Source of the DNA: Prevotellaceae bacterium
GTDB taxonomy: Bacteria > Bacteroidota > Bacteroidia > Bacteroidales > UBA932
Assembly (NCBI GenBank): GCA_031257655.1
Contig: JAIROF010000089.1
Span: forward strand, 1 to 16,186
Direction: 5' to 3'
Length of the DNA: 16,186 nt
Part shown: positions 1-7,081 of the stretch, piece by piece
Layout: each line of letters begins with the position of its first letter
Numbering within the stretch: the first letter of the stretch is position 1
Made by a program: the position numbers and the translations under genes
Notes under the pieces: model-generated
What the model was told of the DNA's origin: nothing
What the model saw: the letters and a program-made list of their open reading frames with translations, nothing else
Database searches by the model: none

Positions 1-133
1 GAGCTCACGAACACCAAAAATAAGCACGAGTGAGTAACCGAGCGTAGTGAGCTCACGAACACCAAAAATAAGCACGAGTGAGTAACCGAGCGTAGTGAGC
101 TCACGAACACCAAAAATAAGCACGAGTGAGTAA
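1..133. repeat. 48-bp tandem repeat, about 2.8 copies, cut by window edge
   Basis: Two full 48-bp units (1-48 and 49-96) are identical, followed by a 37-bp partial third copy (97-133). Each junction contains the 10-bp perfect palindrome GTGAGCTCAC. Because 48 is divisible by three, one minus-strand frame stays open through all copies and reads TTLGYSLVLIFGVREL per unit; no ATG start was found for it in the window. The array may continue to the left of base 1. I see no gene in it and treat it as a non-coding tandem repeat, although a repeat peptide cannot be excluded. Confidence 0.9.
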
Positions 134-270
134 ATGAGGTTTTTCGCCCCAAAATATACTATCGCGCTGATTTTTACCCATTTATGAATTACGTCAATCA
201 AACATGGACACTACCTAAAAAACAATTCGCGATTCCCTATTGTGCAGCGTGGTATTAAACCTGAAAAACA

Positions 271-702
271 GCTGTGATTGCCTGCCAAAATACAGGCGTT
301 ACCAGCAAGGTATTGAATTTGTACTCTTAATTTATTGCTGTGATTGCCTGACAAAATACAGGCGTTACCAGCCGCGAGAAAAAATTTAACATAATGAAAT
401 TGCTGTGATTGCCTGCCAAAATACAGGCGTTACCAGCGTTAAAAATGAATAAATAATTTACATTGTGCTGTGATTGCCTGCCAAAATACAGGCGTTACCA
501 GCTGGTTATCAACTGATTAATATTATGAAAATGAGCTGTGATTGCCTGCCAAAATACAGGCGTTACCAGCGTTAAAAAAAATTAAAACAATATATATTTC
601 GCTGTGATTGCCTGCCAAAATACAGGCGTTACCAGCTTTTTTGGATGAAAAATAAACTTTTTATCGGCTGTGATTGCCTGCCAAAATACAGGCGTTACCA
701 GC
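271..702 (-). CRISPR. Type VI-B CRISPR array: 7 repeats, 6 spacers
   Basis: Seven 36-bp repeats lie at 271-306, 337-372, 402-437, 467-502, 535-570, 601-636 and 667-702. All are identical except the one at 337-372, which has CCTGAC in place of CCTGCC. Spacers are 30, 29, 29, 32, 30 and 30 bp from left to right and about 18% GC, against 53% for the repeat. On the minus strand the repeat begins GCTGGTAACG, has ATTTTGG in the middle and ends AATCACAGC, the same layout as known Cas13b direct repeats, so I infer transcription on the minus strand, like cas13b. It can fold: terminal GCTG/CAGC and internal GCCTG/CAGGC stems. In VI-B systems Cas13b itself trims the crRNA, with the repeat at its 3' side. 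The last repeat lies 15 bases from the cas13b stop, leaving no obvious leader. Bases 134-270, beyond the distal end, hold no gene or clear terminator. Confidence 0.97.
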
Positions 703-717
703 GCATCCTGTTTTCAA

Positions 718-3700
718 TTATTTGCGTTGATTTTGGGGCAAATCCTGGCTCATTTGTTTGAATAGCGGGTGCTTCAATATTTTACCTATAAGCGCGTTCC
801 CTTCTCCAAAGTAGTCGAAATAGGGCCTGTCGGGATTCTTTTTTACCTTTTTTAGCAAATCCTGAGGTGCGTAATTTTCCTCCGGAATATCGCCGTGAAA
901 AGCTGCATTGCGAATCTTTATCAGCTTAGCTTGCTCCTGCTCATTAATGTGTCCTTTTTCGACCAGCTTGTTGGCATACACCTCAAAATCCGTATAGCAT
1001 TCGCCGTCATTCCGCGTAATTTTGTAGGCTGCTCGACAGACCCTTTCCAGGCGATGAATTTTATCAACCATTGCCCGGCGGCAAATAGCGTAGCTCTGCA
1101 AAATCTCATCAAAGTACAGCTTTCCATTTTCGCGATCGGGTTGAAAAATAACCGAATCCATTCGCTCAAAATACTTCTTCCGCAGCTTTTCCTTTTGGTC
1201 TGCCGGCAGCGCCTGCTCCTGCTTCGACAGCAAGCGCCGGCATTGCTCCTCATGGGTTAACTCCGCTTTACACACGGGCTTCATGCAGCTAAAATCTATG
1301 TGGTCGCCTTCCTGCACGAAACCTCTCTTTTGCAGCAAATCGCATATGCTTTTGCTGAGCTTTGGCGGGAGGTGGTGCCTGTTTTGCTTGAAGTAGCGGT
1401 AGTAAAAACGGATGAATACGCTGCCAACAGGCAGGTCAAATTCCAAATTTTGGTGGCTAAAATTTTGCAAAACCAAATCCTGCACCTTTTTTCCCTCTAT
1501 GCTGCACCACTTTTTATAGGCAATATGCGAAATAACCGTGTCCTGCCGGCGGATTAAGTACAGCCGCTTGTGGTCGCGAATGCTGCTCGAATGCCTGCTC
1601 GATGGCGTGTACGCTGCATTTTCGTAAAATGCGGGTATCAGCAGCGTGCAGCCGTTGGGCGACGGGTGTATGAGGGGGTGTATTTTCTCCACGCAACCTC
1701 CGTTGAGGGTTTTCAAATAGCGTTGCCAATTTTCCTCCGCCAGGTGGCGCACGTCGCGCGGCAACCCGGCGGCGGGATACGAGCCATTATCTACGTTGAT
1801 GACGTTGGTTTGGGGCCGCGCTTTGGCGGTTGCCGGCGAAGCTTGCCGCGCTGCCTGCGGCGTGCGCGCGTCGCTCAACCCTAACCACCGCATTTCGTAA
1901 GCCGGACGCCAGTCGTCCACGTTAAACGCTGCCGCGAGCTTCTCCTCAAATGCGTTTAGCATTTCCAGCCGATACCGTTTACATAAGTCAACATGTTCGC
2001 CTACTGTCAGCGGTTTTTCTACCGCAGAAGGGATGTTTGAAACGCCACACTCGGAAAATGCGCTGTTTATAACCTCAAAATAGGGCTCATTTGATTTGTT
2101 TTTTCCCCAATTTTCCAGCAGCTTCACCATGTCTGCATGTGCCCGCTCGAGCTGCTCCTTTACGTTAGCGGTCATCAGCGACAGGTAGCAGCGCAACTTC
2201 TGATATTTGATTTTGTTGCTGCCGGCCGTCTCCCTGTTTTTGGCGCAGCCGTAAGAAATGATTTGATTCCACGTGCTTAAAATAAACTGCATCTGCCGGT
2301 GCGGCTGCTTCACGGCGGCGCTGTACTGCTTCCGCAAATAGCCAATGCGATTTTTTACTTGCTCCCGGCTTGCGTTGGCTTTCGGTTTGGCTGCACGCTG
2401 CTCGTTTTCAATATGGCTAAAGCAGGCATGGAAAAATTTCATCCAAAACGCGCTTCGCTCTGCATCGTACTCGTCTTTGCCTACCGGAAATTTGTAGAAA
2501 TACCACTCCAGCACGGAGCACAGCAGCCTGCCGCTCATTTGCCCGATGACCATTTTACCGTCGGAGCGTTTGCAGCGAAACAGCGCCCTGGTTGCTTTAT
2601 CACCTGCAGCAGCGCTGGCCGTTTTGTCAGCTTTGCTGTCGCCCTCCGCTCCGCTCTCCTTGAGCAGAAAATAGGTAGCCCCGTGCTCGCCGCTGCGGCA
2701 GCTCGCGCGCTCTTGCGGGTCTTGGGGGATGCCGAACGCCACCTTTTCGTGGCGCGGCAAATGGTATGGGCGTCCCGTTTCTTTTGCCTGCTGGTCTAGC
2801 TTCTCCCTGGCTTTTTGTATCTTTTCGGTAGCCTGGTGGCGCGCCCACTGCCAATCGGCTATGCCCAAGCGCGCCATTTCGTCGTCCCAAAAGGCAAGCG
2901 CCCAGTCGAAAAACTTGTCCTTTTCGCGAATGTCATACGCATGGCCACTAAAAAGGATTCTGCTGTTTTTGCCCCGCTTTGCGTCAGACAGCTTCAGCGC
3001 CTCCCTTGGGCAGCGCTTCAGGTACTCGAACATGTCGATGCAAGCCTCTTTTTCATCCAACGCTGCATCCGATATAACCGCAGCCCTGCGCCCGCGCAGC
3101 TGCCAATACTTGTACACATCGCGCGCGTAGAGAAAATCCTTTCCTTTGCCGGCGGGATTCTCCGAGTACGGCATGAGCAACCAACTTTTGAGATTCTCCG
3201 TCTGGGCATACAGCTCCTCAACAGTATAGCAGCTTTGCTCCAGGCTTTCGAGAAAATTGTTGATTTGCCCGCCGTCCAAAAACAGGCAGGTGAAAAATAC
3301 AGCGCCGGTAAGGCTCAACTTGGGGATTACCTTTGTCATGGTGTAAACGTCTTCGCTGATTTCCATGGCAACGCGGTTGATGCCTGCCGATCCTTTGTAT
3401 TTTTCGGGGATGTACGTTTTGGATTCGGCGCACGCCTGCATGTACAAGCCAAGCAGCATCCTGTTCATCTCCCTCAACGGTTTTCCGGTCAAGAGAATTT
3501 CATCATGGTCAACGTGCGACCAGTAGCCGCGCAAGCCGTACAGCAGCTTGATATAAACCGCCAGCGTTTGGCAATTTTTGTCGGCTGCCGCCTCATCGTT
3601 GGGCTTTGTAAAGTAAGCTCCTTTGCCGTACAGCCACTCCAAAAAGTAAAAATGGCTAACGGCCGAATCGAAAAGCTGCTTTTGAGCCTCAACATCGTCC

Positions 3701-3840
3701 TTGTTTTCCAGGGCGTCGATAGCCGTGATGTTTTCCGGAATATTAGGAACGCTTCTTAACCATTCCTCCACGTTATCGGTTGCCAAATTCAAAAATACCG
3801 CCAAGGCGTTGCGGTACTTCTCTCCAACTTCTTTTTTCAT
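718..3840 (-). CDS. cas13b: Cas13b, type VI-B RNA-guided RNA nuclease
   Basis: This 1040-residue protein is the crRNA-guided effector that cuts target RNA and, once activated, nearby RNA. Two HEPN R-x4-H catalytic motifs are visible: RGYWSH at residues 104-109 and RNAAFH at 977-982. Motifs close to both ends of the protein are the mark of Cas13b rather than Cas13a, c or d, and the adjacent repeat matches VI-B repeats. It is shorter than most Cas13b proteins (usually about 1,100-1,200) but longer than the compact Cas13bt group (about 800). Low-complexity linkers lie at about 396-416 (Ala/Asp/Lys) and 656-690 (Ala/Pro). The start is the first in-frame ATG and overlaps the end of a possible small ORF by ATGA. 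A Bacteroidota-type promoter lies about 220 bases upstream. No csx27, csx28, cas1 or cas2 lies in the window, so spacer acquisition would need genes elsewhere. Confidence 0.95.
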   Translation of the reverse strand: MKKEVGEKYRNALAVFLNLATDNVEEWLRSVPNIPENITAIDALENKDDVEAQKQLFDSAVSHFYFLEWLYGKGAYFTKPNDEAAADKNCQTLAVYIKLLYGLRGYWSHVDHDEILLTGKPLREMNRMLLGLYMQACAESKTYIPEKYKGSAGINRVAMEISEDVYTMTKVIPKLSLTGAVFFTCLFLDGGQINNFLESLEQSCYTVEELYAQTENLKSWLLMPYSENPAGKGKDFLYARDVYKYWQLRGRRAAVISDAALDEKEACIDMFEYLKRCPREALKLSDAKRGKNSRILFSGHAYDIREKDKFFDWALAFWDDEMARLGIADWQWARHQATEKIQKAREKLDQQAKETGRPYHLPRHEKVAFGIPQDPQERASCRSGEHGATYFLLKESGAEGDSKADKTASAAAGDKATRALFRCKRSDGKMVIGQMSGRLLCSVLEWYFYKFPVGKDEYDAERSAFWMKFFHACFSHIENEQRAAKPKANASREQVKNRIGYLRKQYSAAVKQPHRQMQFILSTWNQIISYGCAKNRETAGSNKIKYQKLRCYLSLMTANVKEQLERAHADMVKLLENWGKNKSNEPYFEVINSAFSECGVSNIPSAVEKPLTVGEHVDLCKRYRLEMLNAFEEKLAAAFNVDDWRPAYEMRWLGLSDARTPQAARQASPATAKARPQTNVINVDNGSYPAAGLPRDVRHLAEENWQRYLKTLNGGCVEKIHPLIHPSPNGCTLLIPAFYENAAYTPSSRHSSSIRDHKRLYLIRRQDTVISHIAYKKWCSIEGKKVQDLVLQNFSHQNLEFDLPVGSVFIRFYYRYFKQNRHHLPPKLSKSICDLLQKRGFVQEGDHIDFSCMKPVCKAELTHEEQCRRLLSKQEQALPADQKEKLRKKYFERMDSVIFQPDRENGKLYFDEILQSYAICRRAMVDKIHRLERVCRAAYKITRNDGECYTDFEVYANKLVEKGHINEQEQAKLIKIRNAAFHGDIPEENYAPQDLLKKVKKNPDRPYFDYFGEGNALIGKILKHPLFKQMSQDLPQNQRK

Positions 3841-4012
3841 CTTATGCTGTTTTTAAGCGCCACAAAAACGCCATTTTTTGTTTCGATAATGCTGAGCGAT
3901 CCCTGCACGCATTCGTACAGCGCCCGAATAGCTTCGCTCGGCGCCACGCTGCCCGATACCGGGCTGCTTGGCAGCGGGTTGGTTGGGTTTTTTGGGAATT
4001 TTTTGCAGGCAT
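3837..4012 (-). CDS. Possible small ORF (about 58 aa) coupled to cas13b, needs a -1 frameshift
   Basis: An ATG at 4012-4010 starts MPAKNSQK. At the run of six A (plus-strand 3988-3993) a -1 shift would continue with NPTNPLPSSP and a stretch that looks coding (SEAIRALYECVQG, then a short beta-like part ending ALKNSIR), stopping at a TGA that overlaps the cas13b ATG as ATGA. Unshifted, the frame gives a 56-residue Arg-rich peptide ending at 3842 that looks like a shadow. The shifted frame has no ATG of its own, although GTG codons occur. It could be a programmed frameshift, a sequencing error in a homopolymer, or a decayed gene whose tail survives for translational coupling. I do not recognise the peptide, and it is too short to be a normal Csx27 or Csx28. 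Confidence 0.3.
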
Positions 4013-4060
4013 TTTTTTAAGCAGGGTGTTTTATTAGCATTTGCGCTGTACTTATAGCAG

Positions 4061-4091
4061 CAAAATTACACTAAAATACCGAATCCCCAAA
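4061..4091 (-). promoter_or_regulatory. Bacteroidota-type promoter for cas13b
   Basis: On the minus strand a -33 box TTTG (4091-4088) is followed after exactly 19 bases by TAATTTTG (4068-4061), which matches the Bacteroidota -7 consensus TAnnTTTG fully. Transcription would start near 4054, giving a leader of about 40 bases before the small ORF at 4012 and about 210 before the cas13b ATG. It is the best promoter match I found by eye in the window. Confidence 0.7.
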
Positions 4092-4152
4092 CGTATGAGA
4101 AGAAAAAAGAAAATATGAATAGCTGCGCACGCCGAAGACCTTGCTCCGTGCT

Positions 4153-4219
4153 CCGCTGTGAAACCGCTGTGCACCGCTGTGTTGGCATTGCGCAGCGGTG
4201 CACGGAGGTTTCACCGCGG
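4153..4219. repeat. Large imperfect hairpin in the ATPase-cas13b gap
   Basis: Arms pair as CCGC (4153-4156) with GCGG (4216-4219), GTGAAACC (4158-4165) with GGTTTCAC (4207-4214), and GTGCACCGCTG (4169-4179) with CAGCGGTGCAC (4193-4203), leaving a 13-base loop and small internal bulges. The left arm also carries three direct copies of CCGCTGTG (4153, 4164, 4174). There is no T-run on either side, so it is not a standard intrinsic terminator. It lies about 185 bases past the ATPase stop and upstream of the cas13b promoter. It could be a REP-like palindrome or a roadblock between the two units. Confidence 0.75.
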
Positions 4220-4402
4220 GCTTACGCCGAAATCTGAACACCGGATGGCTTACTGTTGAGGGTGGAGCATTTGAAAGCCTCCGTCCCCCTACCGCAGCCT
4301 CCTTTGGAGAGCTGGCGACAGGAAATGCCGCCGTACCGCCATCTCCCACCCGCCGTCTCCCGTTTTCCTTTGCTGTAAAGCCGGCCTGGGGGCGCGACTG
4401 TT
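4220..4402. other. Non-coding stretch after the ATPase stop
   Basis: Long reading frames here are tails of shadows of the ATPase frame. A CCTCCTTTGGAGAG segment near 4299-4312 resembles the arms of the intergenic inverted repeat at 7429-7530 and may be a degenerate relative. I see no gene, RNA or clear terminator in it. Confidence 0.5.
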
Positions 4403-7081
4403 TTACTTTCCGAGCAGCCTTGCGATTTCGCCTGTCCACAGCACCAGCGACGTAGCGCCGATGATGATTCCCCAATCGGCCGGCTTGAGCGGCGTTACGC
4501 CGAACATTTCGCCGCCAACCGTAACAATCAGCCACTGGCCAAAGAGGATTACCGCCGCAACGGCGAGGAAGCCGCTGCACTTGCCGAGCATTGCGAACGC
4601 GGATTTGCCGGACATGAACGCTTTTGCGTTGAACATATTCCAAAGCTGAAGCAGCACGAATATCGTGAAGAACAGCGACAGCTCGTAGGGCGACAGCCCG
4701 CTTCCGGCGCCAAAATTGAAAAAGCTTGCGGCAAACGCGCTTGCGCTGAAATCGCTGAGCGAAACAACTTCGGCGTGCTTGAAATACTGAACCAGCCCAA
4801 ACAGCAAGACCACAAAGAGCACCCCTACCCCCAAAATGCGCTTTGCCATCGCCCTGCTGATAATGTAGTCGGTGGTTTTGCGGGGCTTGCTCTTCATGAC
4901 CTGCTCGCTGGGCGGCAGAGAGGCCAGCGCCAGCGCCGCAAAGGTATCCATGATGAGGTTTACCCACAGCATTTGCGTAACGGTGAGCGGCGATTCCGTG
5001 CCGAGAAACGCGCCGATGAGCACGATAAGGCACGCCGCCACGTTGATGGTCATCTGAAACAGGATAAAGCGCCGGATGTTCTGGTACAGCGAACGCCCCC
5101 ACATCACCGCGCGCGAAATGCTGCTGAACGAGTTGTCCAAAATGGTAATGTCGCTTGCCTCCTTGGCAACGGAGGTGCCATCGCCCATCGAAAGCCCCAC
5201 CTGCGCCACATTCAGCGCCGGGGCGTCGTTCGTACCATCGCCGGTGACCGCCACCACCTGATTTTTTTCCTGCAGGAGCTGCACCAGCCGCTGCTTGTCC
5301 ATCGGGCGGGCGCGGGAAAGGATTTTCAGCGGCAAAACCCGGCTTAGCAGCGCCTCGTCGGGCATGGCGGCAAACTCCGCGCCGGTGAGGTGGTGCGATT
5401 CGTCTTCGCCGCTACCCCAAAGCCCGATTTGACGGCCTATTTCCTTGGCTGTCCCCGACGTATCGCCGGTTACCATCTTCACGTCAATGCCGGCGTTCAG
5501 GCAAGTTTTTACGGCGTCCGGCACTTCGGCGCGCACCGGGTCGGAGATGGCAACAATGCCCAGAAAGGTCAAGCTCACGTTTTGCAGCTGGCCTTCGCCA
5601 GTATAGCGCCTATCGTCGTCGATGATTTGGCAGGCAAACCCCAGCGTTCGCATGGCTTTGTTTTGGTATTCGAGCAGCTGCCGGTGCACCTCCTCTTTTG
5701 CTACCGGCAGGGTGGCGCACAAATCCAGCACGATTTCCGGAGCGCCTTTCACGTACAGCACCTTTTTGTGCAGCAAGGGCGAGCTCACGATGGTGGCCAT
5801 GTACTTGCGCTCGGCCGAAAACGTCAGCTGCTCCAGCACCTCCGCCTCTTCGCGCAGCGGCAGGTAGCTGATGCCGTTGTCGTGCAGCCACAGCAGCAAG
5901 GCGCCTTCGGTGGGGTTGCCCAGCGCCTTTACCTTCGCGGCGTCGGAGAAGTCGAGGTAGGCCGTTGAGTTGACGGCAATGCCCTCTTTTACTGCGTCTG
6001 TGATGCCTGCGCTGCCGTAGAACTTTGCCTCGTAAACCTTCATTTGGTTTTGCGTGAGCGTGCCGGTTTTGTCGGTGCAGATGACGGTGGCGGCGCCCAT
6101 CGTTTCGCAGGCGTGCATCTTGCGGACAAGGTTGTTGGTGGAGAGCATCCGCTTCATGCTCAGGGCAAGGCTCAGGGTGACGCTCATCGGCAACCCCTCC
6201 GGCACGGCAACGACAATGACGGTAACGGCAATCATGATGGTGTTGAGGAGGTAGCCGCCGAGCTGAATCCAGTCGAGGGTTTCCAGCCCGATGAAGTAGC
6301 CGGCCATGCGGCCTGCGATGATCAGCGCAGCGATGGCATAGCTCGCCTTGGTGATCAGGTCGGCCAGCTTGTCCAGCTGCTTGTTGAGCGGCGTTTCTAC
6401 GCTGCTGTCGATTTGGGCGCCTTTGTACACCTTGCCGTACTCGGTGGCGTCGCCAACCTTTAGCACCTGCATGATGCAGTGCCCGTCGGCAACGGTTGTG
6501 CCCTTCATGGCGTGGTTGGAGGGGTAGGTGGCGTCGGGGTCGAAGGCGGCGGGGTTGGCGGTTTTTTTGCAGACCGGCTCGCCGGTAAGCGTCGATTCGT
6601 TGATTTGCAGGGCAACGGCCTCCAGCAATTCGCCGTCGGCCGGCACCTCATCGCCGGTTTCCAGAATCACCACGTCGCCAACAACGACCTCCTTTTTCGG
6701 AATCCGGCAAATGTTTTCGCTACGAATAACCTTCACCGGCGCGTCGTCGTTGACCTTGTTGAGCACCTCGAACTTTTTGTTGGCGCTCAGCTCAAAGCAA
6801 AACCCGACCACCGTGGCCAGCAGCACGGCAATCAGGATGCCGCCCGGCTCGAAGAACGCGCTTACGCCGGCATGCCCCGAAAAAAATTCGTAGCACGATA
6901 CCGCAATGGACAGCGCTAAGGCGACCAGCAGAATGATGATGATAGGGTCGGTGAACTTCTCTATAAATTGTGCCCAAAGCGATTCTTTTTTCGGCGGGGT
7001 AAGCGTATTGGCGCCGTGCTGCCTACGGCTTTCGAGCGCTTGGGCATCCGAAAGGCCTGCGTAGTGGTGGGTTGACTGCAT
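4403..7081 (-). CDS. Calcium-transporting P-type ATPase, P2B (PMCA) type
   Basis: This 892-residue inner-membrane pump should use ATP to export Ca2+ from the cytoplasm. All P-type signatures are visible: LTGEP (actuator domain, 165-169), PEGLP in membrane helix 4 (294-298), the phosphorylation site DKTGTLT with Asp337, KGAPE for nucleotide binding (445-449), MVTGD (536-540) and TGDGTND in the hinge (613-619). The helix 6 motif LWVNLIMDT supplies Asn708 and Asp712, the metal-binding pair of Ca2+ pumps. The length and helix pattern fit the bacterial PMCA-type family, and the ion specificity comes from that family. There is no calmodulin-binding tail as in animal PMCAs. The ATG at 7081 leaves a normal N-terminus (MQSTHHYAGLSDAQ). 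It stands alone, about 760 bases after the Ter operon and about 390 bases before the first possible cas13b-operon ORF, on the same strand; I found no consensus promoter directly before it. Confidence 0.93.
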   Translation of the reverse strand: MQSTHHYAGLSDAQALESRRQHGANTLTPPKKESLWAQFIEKFTDPIIIILLVALALSIAVSCYEFFSGHAGVSAFFEPGGILIAVLLATVVGFCFELSANKKFEVLNKVNDDAPVKVIRSENICRIPKKEVVVGDVVILETGDEVPADGELLEAVALQINESTLTGEPVCKKTANPAAFDPDATYPSNHAMKGTTVADGHCIMQVLKVGDATEYGKVYKGAQIDSSVETPLNKQLDKLADLITKASYAIAALIIAGRMAGYFIGLETLDWIQLGGYLLNTIMIAVTVIVVAVPEGLPMSVTLSLALSMKRMLSTNNLVRKMHACETMGAATVICTDKTGTLTQNQMKVYEAKFYGSAGITDAVKEGIAVNSTAYLDFSDAAKVKALGNPTEGALLLWLHDNGISYLPLREEAEVLEQLTFSAERKYMATIVSSPLLHKKVLYVKGAPEIVLDLCATLPVAKEEVHRQLLEYQNKAMRTLGFACQIIDDDRRYTGEGQLQNVSLTFLGIVAISDPVRAEVPDAVKTCLNAGIDVKMVTGDTSGTAKEIGRQIGLWGSGEDESHHLTGAEFAAMPDEALLSRVLPLKILSRARPMDKQRLVQLLQEKNQVVAVTGDGTNDAPALNVAQVGLSMGDGTSVAKEASDITILDNSFSSISRAVMWGRSLYQNIRRFILFQMTINVAACLIVLIGAFLGTESPLTVTQMLWVNLIMDTFAALALASLPPSEQVMKSKPRKTTDYIISRAMAKRILGVGVLFVVLLFGLVQYFKHAEVVSLSDFSASAFAASFFNFGAGSGLSPYELSLFFTIFVLLQLWNMFNAKAFMSGKSAFAMLGKCSGFLAVAAVILFGQWLIVTVGGEMFGVTPLKPADWGIIIGATSLVLWTGEIARLLGK

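Noticed and set aside
703..760. TTTG plus TAATTGAA as an array promoter
   Set aside because: The -7 box matches the consensus at only the first positions and the spacing is 18 bases.
2815..3759. 314-residue plus-strand ORF
   Set aside because: Antisense shadow of cas13b; no recognisable motif.
4071..5102. 343-residue minus-strand ORF overlapping the ATPase end
   Set aside because: Arg/Ala-rich shadow of the ATPase gene in another frame, with no domain; the ATPase reading is unambiguous.
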